Source of the DNA: Gadus chalcogrammus
Taxonomy: Eukaryota; Chordata; Actinopteri; Gadiformes; Gadidae
Reading direction: 5' to 3'
DNA length: 64,000 nucleotides
Assembly (NCBI RefSeq): GCF_026213295.1
Contig: NC_079422.1
Coordinates: 25,334,218 to 25,398,217, forward strand
Made by a program: the position numbers and the translations under genes. Numbering within the stretch: the stretch's first letter is position 1; every line of letters starts with the position of its first letter. The notes beneath the pieces are model-generated. The model saw nothing but the letters and a program-made list of their open reading frames with translations. It was not told the DNA's origin and did no database searches. Of the stretch, positions 53,395 to 64,000 are shown one piece after another.

Positions 53395-56336
53395 CTAGAG
53401 CTTGTAGCTGAGCCCAGAGCTGCTGATGTGACAGAACAACGTCATGGCGATGCACATTCCCAGTACCTGTCGGCAAAGATAAGAAATGTTTAACATTTGA
53501 CCTTCATAATCTGACAAAGATTCAAACCTGTAGTGTTTTCATTGAAAAACACAAGCGCACATTTCTGACTGAGCTGTCTTCATGGGTTAGTAATTGCCAC
53601 ACTGATCTTGGTGAAGTATTTATTTGATAATAGTCGACAGTGGATCGTGTTCATTCCTCAGTGGAAAGGGTTCAACCAACTCCTCAATGTAGTCAGTGCA
53701 GCATGGCTATTCTCAGGATATGGGTGTCGGCTGTAGGAGGTCAGGGCGTCCTAAAAAGTGTGTGTGTGAAGGTCTTCTCACCTCTACGACGCAGAGGACA
53801 ATAACGGCGACCCCGGTTGTGAGGAAGTTATTCTCAAACCATGTCTTCAGTGCTCCCAGACAGCCCTTAAGTGAGAGAAAGACCAAAACGTCATACATAT
53901 ATAATGTATATGCAGTGTTGAAATGGCTGTAACCTGTTGGTCGGACCTTTACATTTGTCCATGTTTTATGAGAGTTTGCTCTGACCACTAATAATGGTTT
54001 ACAAAGTAGAGTTGTGTAATGTCGGAAAATAACCACAGCATATGAGGAAGAAGCCTGTCAACAAGCCTGTTTATAAATAACGATGTAGCACAAGATGACA
54101 CTTATTGGAAACATGACTCATAGCGTGTATTGGGTACAAACTCTATGCTGCCTCTACCTGCTTGTAGAAAGGTTCAGATGGGTCTTTAGGTGAGGGCAGA
54201 CATTGATTCAGACCATTCTCGCAGCAGGATTGAGGCACTGGCACGCCCCAGTCCGACGAATTATGGACTCCACAGCAGCTGAACTGAAACACAACAGCAC
54301 ACCACTGCAGTGTCTCCTTCTGATAGGCTGACGTTTTAGGAAAGTGACATCTCTGTTTTGACACTTCAATGTACTGTTGACTATCTTAATGGTTTATAGC
54401 ATGGCATACAGCATAGTCCCCAACAGGCCGAATGGATTTTGAAATGGCTTGTAGCGTGAAATAAGAAGCCTTTACCCTTGGGGGGTAGAATGGTGGCTCT
54501 GTCTGCTTCAAACTCCTACATATGTTTTCGTTTCTCTCACCGTTTTCTGAACCAGATTCCAGTCGCTTTCCAGATCTGTCTTTGTCGAATTCTTTCTTTT
54601 TTCATTCTGTAATCCCGTGTTCAGCTCTTTCTCCAGCAAAGTGCCGATCTAAACCACACAGGACGGAGAGTTATTGAGACCGTGAGCGTACCTGGGATCA
54701 TCGCTAAGGTTACTGGGCTCTTTAACCTGAAGGCAGATTAACAGGGAGGTAGACGATAGTAGACTACTACTGGTAGTAGAATAGTAGTAGTAATTATACT
54801 GAGACAGAAGGAGGGTTTCACCAAATCGACTAGCCAGGTGTCAAATTAATTAGCCATCTTTATTATGGCCCATATTATGGGGGGGGGGGTCTCCTCTTTA
54901 TAATACACCAATAGGAGGTCTCCTACCTCTTAATCATAGACCAATAGGAGGTCTCCCAGCGCTTAATCATAGACCAATAGGAGTTCTCCTTCATCTTTTT
55001 TATCCTAAACCAATAGGTGGTCTCCTTCCTCTTTATCATAGACCAATAGGTCTCTTCCAAACTCATTATAGGCCAATAGGAGGTCTCCTTCCACTTTATC
55101 ATAGACCAGTAGGTGTATTTTCTTCTTCGTCATTGACCAATGGCTTTCCTACCTCAGACTCGTAGGTCAATAGGAGGCAGGCGACGGTCAACTCCACCAG
55201 CATCAGGATCAGCAGCAGAATGAAGAACTGTGGGTGGAGGTTCATTAGTACACAACTCGGTCTTCCCCTGTTGTTTTCCTGTACAGTGACATATCCATGT
55301 GAATGTGTGCATGAATGGGTGAATGTTTGGCGATATTGTAAAACGGCCTTTGAGAGGCCACTGGTTAGAAAGCGCTACATAAAGTAGGGGATTGCAGTCA
55401 GAAGGTTGCTAGTTCTATCCCCGGCTCCGCATAGCTGAGTGGGGAGGTGTCCCTGAGTAATGCTCCCGAAGAGCTGGCTGTCGCCTTGCACGGTTGACTC
55501 CGCTGTCAGTGTGTGAATGTGAGGCGGTATTGACGGCCTTTGAGAGGCCACTGGTTAGAAGAGCGCTGCATCAGAAGGTGGTCGCTGAGTGAACATACGG
55601 TGAGCAGGAAGCACGGTTCTCTTTCAGAGCGCCGATGAAGCCCAGGAAGGAGACGCAGGTGACGATGATGCCGGACACGAGCAGCAGGTTGGCCGCCGTC
55701 AAAAACTTCATGGAGTCGAGCAGCGAGTTCGTCTGATAGCGGGTCATGTACACCCCGAAGCCAAGCATGGTGGCTCCCGAGATCTATGGGACAGCAAAAC
55801 AAACGCACCGGCTTTTATCTAACGGGTGACCTACAAAGACCAAAGGTGCAGAGTCTCACAGGTGTCCCCGGTGGTTTAAGGTGCCCCGGGTTGACCTCCC
55901 ACTGTGATTTCGGACTAGGGATATCACAAGTGAGTGTCCGCCTAGAAGATGGCAGATAGACCAACTTGTGGTCTGTAGGACACGCCCACTTGTGATGTCA
56001 CCAGTGGGAGTGTCCACCTAGGTGTATGACAGATGGACCAACTGGTGGTCTGTAGGACACGCCCATTTGTGATGTCACAAGTGCGAGTGGGAGTGTCTTA
56101 AAGGCCTTTCGTTGGTTAAAGGCCTCCCACCAGTGACCACAACATGCAACTTTACACAACGACCGTTACCTCTGCCACCAGGTAATGACAGATGATCGCT
56201 TGCCAAATGCAGGTCACTTGCAGCCTTGCATTGGTAGCTGTGTGATTCGTAGATGAGATGTGTGCATACTTACGAAGAAGAGGAAGTTGACTGCGCACAT
56301 GACGTACTTTAAGCATTTCAGACAGTTCTGTGCCAT
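53395..56336 (-). CDS. Tetraspanin A, CD53-like, with a one-base frameshift
   Basis: Four-pass membrane protein. Minus-strand exons: 56274-56336 (MAQNCLKCLKYVMCAVNFLFF), 55599-55783, 55153-55227, 54541-54648, 54158-54283, 53782-53865 and 53395-53466. TM1 spans exons 1 and 2, TM2 is in exon 2, and TM3 (FFILLLILMLVELTVACLLL) is exon 3. The large loop has CCG (FSCCGVHNSSDWG), PQSCC and GCLGAL. TM4 ends VLGMCIAMTLFCHISS, close to CD53. Exon 2 is 185 bp where phase 0 needs a multiple of 3. Its end reads KENR then ASCSP, while the other frame gives CFLLT, the expected KENRCxLLT, so one base is missing between CG and TGC. The total of 713 bp is not divisible by 3. It is either a sequence error or a real inactivating allele. 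All other exons look intact. Likely leukocyte surface scaffold by family. Confidence 0.85.
54875..55165 (-). repeat. Degenerate 33-40 bp repeat made of the tetraspanin A exon 3 donor
   Basis: On the plus strand the units read TCTCCTACCTCTTAATCAT then AGACCAATAGGAGG, about seven copies. The true junction reads TTTCCTACCTCAGACTCGT then AGGTCAATAGGAGG, about 25 of 33 positions identical by eye. On the gene strand each better unit has GAG then GTAGGAG. The authentic donor (55152/55153) is the first copy in gene orientation. Confidence 0.72.
55285..55575 (+). mobile_element. tRNA-derived SINE, copy 4, with duplicated tail (tetraspanin A intron 2)
   Basis: The body has AAGGTTGCTAGTTCTATCCC and CCCGAAGAGCTGGCTGTCGC. 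The tail module GGCCTTTGAGAGGCCACTGG occurs both before (about 55347) and after (about 55536) the body, so two copies probably inserted side by side or the tail was duplicated. It ends 24 bp from exon 2. Confidence 0.8.
55855..56110. mobile_element. Foldback MITE relative, copy 2 (tetraspanin A intron 1)
   Basis: ATATCACAAGTGAGTGTCCG, GGACACGCCCACTTGTGATG and a second GGACACGCCCATTTGTGATG match the motif set of the element at 30943-31255. A segment of about 115 bp is tandemly repeated. Confidence 0.6.
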
Positions 56337-58012
56337 TTTTAGAATACTTTGTCCGCTCTGAAAAACAAGGAGGGGAGAAAAGCAAATTAACAATACATCG
56401 ACAGGCTAACACACTCACCCTCATTAATCAGGCCTTCAAAACCAACCTCTTTAAGATTGCTTTCACCACGTAACATTTTATTTTGTGTTCCCTTTGTAAG
56501 GTGTCTGAGTATTTAGAAAAGCACTTTGTAAATCGAATGTAATATTATTATTATACTCAGTGCTCTTACACTCACTGTTCTGTTGAAAATGAGTTGAATA
56601 GCAGTTAGGGCCGTGGGCGGAGGTGTTATGTGTGTGAGCGCCTCCCAGGTGCGTGCAGGACCGTGTCACCGTTCACCCCTCAGCAGCCGTCACACACCCA
56701 CCCACCACCGACCGCACTTCCGCTGTGTACCCCTGGGGCCCCCCCCAGGGCCCCTGTTCGGGCTGCCTGCGTTACTTTAAATACGGCCGGACCCACGCCC
56801 TCAAGCCCTGAACTACATCGCCTCTTGGGTCTCACTTCATGTAGGCTAGCCCCAACACGGTCTAAACATGGTGGTGGACTTCTTTCTTTTGGAACTAACC
56901 TGAGAAGATCATGTTTTGGTGGCAGTATCCTGTTTCATCACCACGACAGTACATCTTGACAGGAAGCCTTTATCCTTTGATCTCAAACGTTCTCCCCTAC
57001 CTCATCGTCCAGTATTTATATCTTTGATTTTTAACCGGATTCCTATTTATTTTAAGGCAATTGTACTGTTGTTAAGTGTAAATGTTACCTGGATTGAAAA
57101 GTTCTATACCGATAGTTATCAGTGTGAGCTGCCCTTTGGTGAAGGTTTGAACAGAGTTTGGTTTCACTTCTTGATTTCACTTCTGATGTTGTTTGGTACT
57201 TTTCCCCTTGTGTCGTCTCTCAGGCCAACATGATGAAGCTTGATATATTGACCCTTAGTTTGACCTTGAAGTTAGGAGGTCTCTCATATGTGTGTGTGTG
57301 TGGGGGTGTGGGGCAGTGAAGCCCAAAGGGACGCCAACTGTCATCATAGCAAACCATCTCGAACCAGTTAAATGAGATTATCAGTGAACCAGACATTGTT
57401 GTTTTTAAGCCCTACGCCACAACAACTACTTCTGCTATTACGACACATTTACCCGACTGCAGAACAATCTCAAAACGTGGTCGACACATCGACGAATCAA
57501 CGATAATATTCTCAACAAAGATTATGTTTATAGCTTACCTTAAGTCCCCAAGTTGAATCTGTGTCTTTAACGGGTTCTGCTGGCCGACGTCTTTAGCTGA
57601 CAACCCCGACTGAGGAAGACTCCTGCTGTTTCCTGATGTCATGGCTCTCGGGGAGAGGGCCCACGCCCCCTTGAGCTCTCTCGCGCTCTCATTTCCTCTT
57701 ATTCTTATATAGCCACAGACAATAAATGTGTCCAGAATTGACATTTTCAACACAAACCAGGCAGAATACTTTGCCTTTCTATTTCGACACCCAACGTCAT
57801 CACAGATCTCTGGGCCGTGAACCTCTGGAGGAAGTGGATTGAGGGGACCTCAATGTGGATTTAAGTTAAACGAGTGTAAACGCACATCACTGTTCCGCCC
57901 AGTGAAGTATGTTTAAAATAATGATTGTTTAACCGCAGTGTGGAGTACATCATAGGTCAGCTAGGAGGAGATTCAACACACACTTGACTTGATGTCCTCC
58001 ACGGACCTGAGC
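56337..58012. other. Region between the two tetraspanins
   Basis: Contains a LINE-like 3' tail (56420-56560: TTTAGAAAAGCACTTTGTAA then an ATT repeat). 5' exons of tetraspanin A may also lie here. TTTATT at 58013-58018 is a minus-strand AATAAA, about 530 nt past the tetraspanin B stop. I see no coding sequence. Confidence 0.5.
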
Positions 58013-58550
58013 TTTATTCTGATCCTGATACACAATATACCACACTGATTAGCCTTGTTAGCTTAGCATATATTAGCAGGGCCGAACATCTATAAATACA
58101 CTATGACTAACATAGTGAGAGACAGATCATTTTTATAGGACGTCATTTTGCCATGTCATGAAAGGAAACACTAATAAGTTGTGATAAAGTGAAAGATAGT
58201 TAATATAACCACATAACTAAAGACAGATGCCCACACATTACAATCTCTACATAATACTGTAATAGGAAAGCATTAGCAACCTGTTTTTATCAAAGGTTTC
58301 TCATTTAGAGTACAAGTAGGCTGGTGCTTGCTCATGGGCTTAAGGAAGGTCAGAAAAACATTTGCGCATCAATTAGTCTCACTAGAAAAGACTTGCTTGC
58401 TAAAACTATTATACTATTTACATTCATTCATGTTATCATTATCGATCAGTTTTGGCATTGAACCGAGGCTGTAACTTGACTTGCAGGGAATAATGTCCCT
58501 GAGGGACAGATAGGGGTACAAGTCCAACTCCCCAACCCCTACTAAGTTAT

Positions 58551-59269
58551 TCAGATGTACCCCAGACGGTTCCGTCTGAGAAGGACGAGCAGGGGAACTG
58601 TAACACACATGCAAACCAGCTGCAAAGAGAAACAAGGGAAATCAGACCATTTCCATCATACTGTATATGAATTAGGAACACTGCAGTTCATTCTTAACAT
58701 GATTCTTTTTAACTTTGTTGATTAATAACATGATTATAACAACCTATAAGAGAAACATGATAACAGGAAATTGGTTGAATTCATTATAATTTGTTCGAAC
58801 AATATTGGCTATCTCCCCGAGAAATGTAAACGGGAAGCCAGGGACTGAAGCGTTTATTGTGAAAACTTAATTGATTGAATGAATAAATCAGATTAACAGA
58901 ACCCACCTTCAGGATTGCGAGAGCGATCACGCCTGCGCCCGTACTGCGGAAGTTGTGAGAGAACCAGTTCCTCAGCTTCTGGAGACAGCCCTGAGAGACA
59001 AGCAGTTCACATCCACCTCAGAAGAGACCCACACTAGCTCACATCCACCTCAGAAGGGAGCCACACTATTATTAGCTCACATCCTCCTCAGAAGATAGTC
59101 CTGAGATACACACTGGTTCACATCCTCCTCAGAAGATAGTCCTGAGATACACACGGGTTCACATCCTCCTCAGAAGAGACACACTATATCACATCCTCAT
59201 CAGAAGACAGACACACACTAGTTCACATCCACCTCAGAAGGCACACACTAGTTCACATCCACCGCAGGA

Positions 59270-59357
<88 letters not shown>

Positions 59358-60641
59358 CTCACATTCTCTTCATAAGATTTCTTAGAATTATAGATTTCGA
59401 TTTTTACTATTGGCTTAACTTTTACACAATAATTAGCCTAAATGTTTAAAACTGTTTGAGAACTATGAGTCTTGTAATGCCTATTAATAAACACTTGATT
59501 CTTAACGGTCCTACAGTTGCTTTTTTAACTGTTGGACCCAACAGCTAGCCACGGAAATAGTTTACATTTTCAGTTAAAATATCTAAATATTCAGTGAAAT
59601 ACATCAGCAATTCCATTGAGTTGTAATACATTTCCATTGTACTACCGAAGAACAGGTAACCATAGGTCGAGAAGCCCTATGTGATTCATTGACGCGTCTT
59701 TGATTCGGAGGCACTGAGTGTAGTACCTACCTCTGACCAGGTGTCGAAGGGGGCGCTGTCACACTCTTCCTGACTGCAGCATGAGACCGGCGCGTTTCCC
59801 TCCCAGTCGGCCTCCCCGCGGACTCCACAGCACTGGAACTGTCCGGTTTAAAGCCCATATATGGATTCATTACACAGATGTTCTACACATATTTATAGAG
59901 TATGCTTCATTATGTCAGCATATGTGTGGGCAGCCTGGAGGATAAAGCAATGCTTCCTCCTGCTGTCAGACTAACACTGTAGAAGTGTTGAATATGTACA
60001 AAGATGAGTTGTATAGTATTGTAGTACTAGTACACATTATGATGAGTTGTATTGTAGTAGTCCGAATTATGGTAAGTTGTATTGTAATACTAGCACCCAT
60101 TATGATGAGTTGTACACATTATGATGAGATGTATTAGCAGTTGACATTATGATGTGTTGTATTGTAGTACTACACATTATGATGAAATGTATTGTAGCAG
60201 TAGACATTATGATGGGTTGTATTGTAGTACTAGTACACATTATGATGAGATGTATTGTAGGTAGCAGTAGACGTGTTGGGAACGTTACTTTTAAAAAGTA
60301 ATTAGTTAAAGTTACTCACTACTTGTTCCAAAAAGTAACTGAGTTAGTAACTGTATCACTCTATAATAAAAGTAAATATTTGCGTTACTGTAAAAAGAAA
60401 GGTTGCTATATGTCAAAGAATTTGGATTTTTCTGAGCAGTTTTCACTTGGCCTTAATGTGTTAAATGGTTGAACTGCCCATTCAAGGCCCTGATATACTT
60501 CCAACATAATTTTAATTTGCTTGGTTGCAAAGGCTCTGGAACATCTGCCGGATGCTACAGCAAATGCTCATCGGATTGCTCCGGACTCGCCATTTCTGCT
60601 GCTTCATCTAATCTGTTTGGTGTGTGCATGTGCATTTGCGC

Positions 60642-60730
<89 letters not shown>

Positions 60731-60916
60731 GCATTGTAGTTGTAGTACACATTATAAGGAGTATTATGAGTAGCAGTAGGCTGAAATCTAACACAAAGCA
60801 TGAAAAACAAATTGCATTTGCATGGAAGATCCATGGGTTACAAAAATAAAAACCTCAAGAATCAGTTCCCTCTAACGATGAATGGACGTTTATAGTGAAA
60901 CCTGTGTTTTTTTTTA

Positions 60917-60988
<72 letters not shown>

Positions 60989-61073
60989 CGTACATTCATG
61001 CATCCATATCCAAGAGTGTGTGTGCGTCTGTGTGTGTGCGTCTGTGTGTGTGCGTCTGTGTGTCCGTCTACTG

Positions 61074-61134
<61 letters not shown>

Positions 61135-61863
61135 GTCTATATGCATATCTATGTCTGTGCATGGGGTTTCCCGCCCACCAGGTAATGGAGGGCGTCAAAG
61201 TCGTCACGGAGGGTCTTGTTGGTGTCCGGCTGGGCGGTCCTCAGCGCCTCTAGACTGCCCATCAGGTCGCTCTCCAGGTAGCTGTCAAGCTGCAGGGAGG
61301 AAAGCCCCCCCCTGTCACACCTCAGAGCATCGCAACTCATTTGAACTCTAACACTCTAGCGCCCTCTCATGGCGACTACGCAGTACTGCACTCCCTTATA
61401 AAAATTCTACCGTTTTCAAAAAAAATATTTAAGTCGCCCTCGGGTTAATGTCTCCAAAAGTCCCAATTTTTTTAAATTTCCTTAATCAATCATTTTAATA
61501 CATATTTAATCAATCAATTAAAAAAAAATTGGGCAATTTTGAATCAATGTTGAATCACACAGAGAAGTACCTTTGTGACGTAGACCATGAACAAGATGCC
61601 CATGGCCAACTCCACCAGTATCAGGATGAAGAGCAGGAGGTAGAACTACAAGAACCACAAGGCATTCGTTTTTTAAACGGGAGAAAAACACAGTAATTTA
61701 GCAGCTATATGAATATGAATGAAGTAATTATATGGTCATGTACAGCAATATATGTAAAATAATGGTATGGGTATGTTTAGGTGTATGGCTAGAGTTAATT
61801 ATGATACTTTAACAAATTTATGCTGACAAACTTCTTTGCATTTTGAGATTGACAGGTATGAAA

Positions 61864-61943
<80 letters not shown>

Positions 61944-63666
61944 CTGCGTGGCCCCCCACCATGATGAGCATGCAGCGGTTCTCCTTCATGGCCCCCAGCA
62001 CGCCCACGTAGCACACGCAGCAGGCGATGGTGCCGGTGGCGATCAGCGTGTTGGTGGGGTAGATGGGCAGGAAGCCGGGCACCACGGCCCCGAACAGGGA
62101 GTTCATCCTCTGGAACTCCCCGAAGCCCACCACGAACACCGCGCACACCTGGACACACAACACAACACAACGCACCTGTTACACCACGAACACCGCGCAC
62201 ACCTGGACACACAACACAACACAACGCACCTGTTACACCACGAACACCGCGCACACCTGGACACACAACACAACACAACGCACCTGTTACACCACGAACA
62301 CCGCGCACACCTGGACACACAACACAACACAACGCACCTGTTACACCACGAACACCGCGCACACCTGGACACACAACACAACACAACGCACCTGTTACAC
62401 CACGAACACCGCGCACACCTGGACACACAACACAACACAACGCACCTGTTACACCACGACACCGCGCACACCTGGACACACAACACAACACAACGCACCT
62501 GTTACACCACGAACACCGCGCACACCTGGACACACAACACAACACAACGCACCTGTTACACCACGAACACCGCGCACACCTGGACACACAACACAACACA
62601 ACGCACCTGTTACACCACGAACACCGCGCACACCTGGACACGCAACACAACGCACCTGGACACACAACACAACGCACCTGTTACACCACGAACACAGCGC
62701 ACACCTGGACACACAACACAACACACCTGGACACGCAACACAACACAAAGCACCTGTTACACCACGAACACCGCGCACACCTGGACACGCAACACAACAC
62801 AACGCACCTGTTACACCACGAACACCGCGCACACCTGGACACACAACACAACACACCTGTTACACCACGAACACTGCGCACACCTGGACACGCAACACAA
62901 CACACCTGTTACACCACGAACACTGCGCACACCTGGACACGCAACACAACACAAAGCACCTGTTACACAACGAACACAGCGCACACCTGGACACACAACA
63001 CAACACACCTGTTACACCACGAACACAGCGCACACCTGGACACACAACGCAACACGCCTGTTACACCACGAACCCCTGGACACACAACACAACAGTAACA
63101 AAACACACCTGTTACCCAACACAACACACCTGTTACACAACAAACACACTTGGAGGCAACACAACACATCTGTTACACAACACAGCTGGAGGCAACACAA
63201 CACAACACAGTGTGTGTGCATTGAGAGGTGACTGGTTCCCAGTCTGTGTGCGTTGAGAGGTGACTGGTTCCCAGTGTGTGTGTGTTGAGAGGTTACTGGT
63301 TCCCAGTCTGTGTGCGTTGAGAGGTGACTGGTTCCCAGTGTTCGTGTGTTGAGAGGCGACTGGTTCCCAGTCTGTGTGCGTTGAGAGGTGACTGGTTCCC
63401 AGTGTGTGTGTTGAGAGGTGACTGGTTCCCAGTTTGTGTGCGTTGAGAGTTGACTGGTTCTCAGTGTTTGTGTGTTGAGAGGTGACTGGTTCCCAGTCTG
63501 TGTGCGTTGAGAGGTGACTGGTTCCCAGTGTGTGCGTCGAGAGGCGACTGGTTCCCAGTGTGTGCGTTGAGAAGGTGATGTGAAGTGTGAGTATGGAACG
63601 CACCCAGCAGAGGAAGTTGAGGAGACCAATGAGACTCTTCAGGAAGTCCGCCTGATTGTGATCCAT
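58551..63666 (-). CDS. Tetraspanin B, CD53/TSPAN-like, intact
   Basis: Minus-strand exons: 63604-63666 ([21 protein letters not shown]), 61960-62148, 61571-61645, 61179-61289, 59731-59838, 58907-58990 and 58551-58619. The total of 699 bp gives 232 residues. Exon 2 completes TM1 ([12 protein letters not shown]) and TM2 ([20 protein letters not shown]) and ends KENRCMLIM. Exon 3 is TM3 ([20 protein letters not shown]). The large loop has [17 protein letters not shown] and GCLQKL, the four-to-six Cys tetraspanin pattern. TM4 is split over the last two exons and ends [10 protein letters not shown]. Exon lengths parallel tetraspanin A (63/63, 189/185, 75/75, 111/108, 108/126, 84/84, 69/72), so the two arose by tandem duplication. 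A precise orthologue is not assigned. Introns 1 and 5 hold junction-derived repeats. Confidence 0.9.
58991..59265 (-). repeat. Tandem repeat made of the tetraspanin B exon 6 acceptor
   Basis: On the plus strand the true junction reads GGAGACAGCC then CTGAGAGACA, followed by AGTTCACATCCACCTCAGAA. Two units (about 59091 and 59134) read GAAGATAGTC then CTGAGATACACAC and GGTTCACATCCTCCTCAGA. Further units keep only the TTCACATCC-CTCAGAAG part. The authentic site is the last copy in gene orientation. Confidence 0.75.
59272..59354. repeat. (AC)n microsatellite, tetraspanin B intron 5
   Basis: About 83 bp of AC dinucleotides. Confidence 0.97.
60000..60265. repeat. Degenerate repeat TGTATTGTAGTACTAGTACACATTATGATGAG
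   Basis: About six imperfect units of 32-48 bp in tetraspanin B intron 4. Echoes of it (TTGTAGTTGTAGTACACATTAT) reappear after the GT run at 60730-60770, so the microsatellite grew inside the array. Confidence 0.75.
60268..60600. mobile_element. Dispersed repeat fragment inside the above array
   Basis: GTTGGGAACGTTACTTTTAA and AAAAAGTAACTGAGTTAGTA resemble the start of a common fish DNA-element family whose ends contain GTTACT motifs. Boundaries are unclear. The assignment is by resemblance only. Confidence 0.4.
60643..60729. repeat. (GT)n microsatellite, tetraspanin B intron 4
   Basis: About 87 bp of GT dinucleotides. Confidence 0.97.
60918..61136. repeat. (GT)n, GTCTGTGT and (GTGC)n compound microsatellite
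   Basis: GT run at 60918-60978, irregular GTGTGCGTCTGT units at 61018-61062, and GTGC units at 61075-61132. Ends 43 bp before exon 4 of tetraspanin B. Confidence 0.95.
61866..61942. repeat. (GT)n next to the tetraspanin B exon 2 donor
   Basis: About 77 bp. On the gene strand it is (AC)n beginning about 18 nt inside intron 2. Confidence 0.97.
62128..63195 (-). repeat. 54-bp minisatellite made of the tetraspanin B exon 2 acceptor (about 17 copies)
   Basis: On the gene strand each unit contains TGTGTGTCCAG then GTGTGCGCGGTGTTCGTGGT, followed by GTAACAGGTGCG. The true exon 2 starts GTGTGCGCGGTGTTCGTGGT, then GGGCTTCGG, at 62148. The match is 20 of 20 nt in many units. The true junction is the last copy in gene orientation; shorter degenerate units extend to 63195. 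The unit length is a multiple of 3, so long frames (for example 61843-63231 plus) stay open by chance. Confidence 0.96.
63200..63575. repeat. 29-33 bp minisatellite next to the tetraspanin B exon 1 donor
   Basis: About 12 copies of GTGTGCGTTGAGAGGTGACT followed by GGTTCCCAGT, with alternating CTGTGTGCG and GTGTGTG variants. It abuts the previous array and ends about 30 bp from the exon 1 donor (63603/63604). No exon 1 sequence is evident in the unit. Confidence 0.93.
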
Positions 63667-64000
63667 TCTGCCCGTTTCGCTCGCGGCCCTCGCTGCCGAA
63701 CAGGAGCAGAGAGGGTTTCACTCAAACAAGCCTTTTGGAGTGCTACTTCTCACCAGTCATTTAGCAGACCCAAGGTGAAGTGTCCTTCAGAAGAGCTAGG
63801 AGCTAGGAGGCATCTGGAGCTAGGCAACCAACGGGTAGCCTGCTGACATTGGGGAATCAAACCCTAATCTGCTAAATGCCCTAAATGTTAACGTAAACCC
63901 GTAACCGTTGGGCTGGGAATCAAACCCCCGACCACTACACCAGACGCCTGTCTGCCCCAGGGTGATGTGGCCTGGGGTGAGCAAGACAGCCTTAAGGACG
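63667..64000 (-). mobile_element. tRNA-derived SINE-like sequence upstream of tetraspanin B
   Basis: On the minus strand GGTGTAGTGGTCGGGGGTTT then GATTCCCAGCCCAACGG is tRNA-like with a B-box-like core, followed by CATTTAGGGCATTTAGCAG. Two GAATCAAACCC segments (plus strand, 63853 and 63916) suggest overlapping copies. No gene is seen from 63667 to the right edge. Confidence 0.55.

Noticed and set aside
56630..57233. Open frames between the tetraspanins
   Set aside because: No family similarity, no splice support and biased composition; probably noncoding.
61843..63231. A 462-residue plus-strand open frame, the longest in the window, plus companion frames on both strands
   Set aside because: It runs through a GT repeat and a 54-bp tandem array whose unit is a multiple of three, so frames stay open by default. 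The real gene (tetraspanin B) is on the other strand and this region is its intron and exon 2.

Overview
This window is nuclear DNA from a ray-finned fish. The evidence is intron-split vertebrate genes with fish-like protein sequences, GT-AG introns, tRNA-derived SINEs, hAT and Tc1-like transposons with miniature derivatives, and a very high density of (AC)n and other tandem repeats. That repeat load resembles cod-like (gadiform) genomes, but the species cannot be proved from the sequence.

Layout, left to right. (1) 516-2077, minus: the first three coding exons of traf2 (RING and first TRAF-type zinc finger); the gene runs off the left edge. (2) 4260-18526, plus: complete rabl6, 15 coding exons, about 784 residues, behind a CpG-rich promoter with an NRF1-type palindrome. 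(3) 21313-23751: a dead Tc1/IS630-like transposon. (4) 23820-26235, minus: a small single-Ig-domain membrane receptor of TREM/CD300 type, head to head with (5) imp4 at 26639-31442, plus: complete, 291 residues. (6) 31925-48701, plus: complete araf kinase, about 610 residues, with a long 3' UTR to about 52807. (7) 53395-56336 and 58551-63666, both minus: two tandem paralogous tetraspanins with matching exon structure. The first has a one-base frameshift at a conserved Arg-Cys; the second is intact (232 residues).

Exon phases were checked by length: rabl6 (2355 bp), araf (1833 bp), imp4 (876 bp), the Ig receptor (498 bp) and tetraspanin B (699 bp) all close in frame. The genes do not form one pathway. 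traf2 and araf are signalling genes, rabl6 is a GTPase-like protein, imp4 acts in 18S rRNA processing, and the Ig receptor and tetraspanins are cell-surface proteins.

The most unusual signal is a repeated architecture. At eight separate exon-intron junctions in rabl6, araf and both tetraspanins, the neighbouring intron is filled by a minisatellite whose unit is a copy of that junction: the splice site plus roughly 10-25 nt of the exon edge. At 3' splice sites the authentic copy is the last one; at 5' splice sites it is the first. All extra copies therefore lie in the intron and form ladders of decoy splice sites. This suggests introns growing by tandem duplication across splice junctions. imp4 and the Ig receptor show none.
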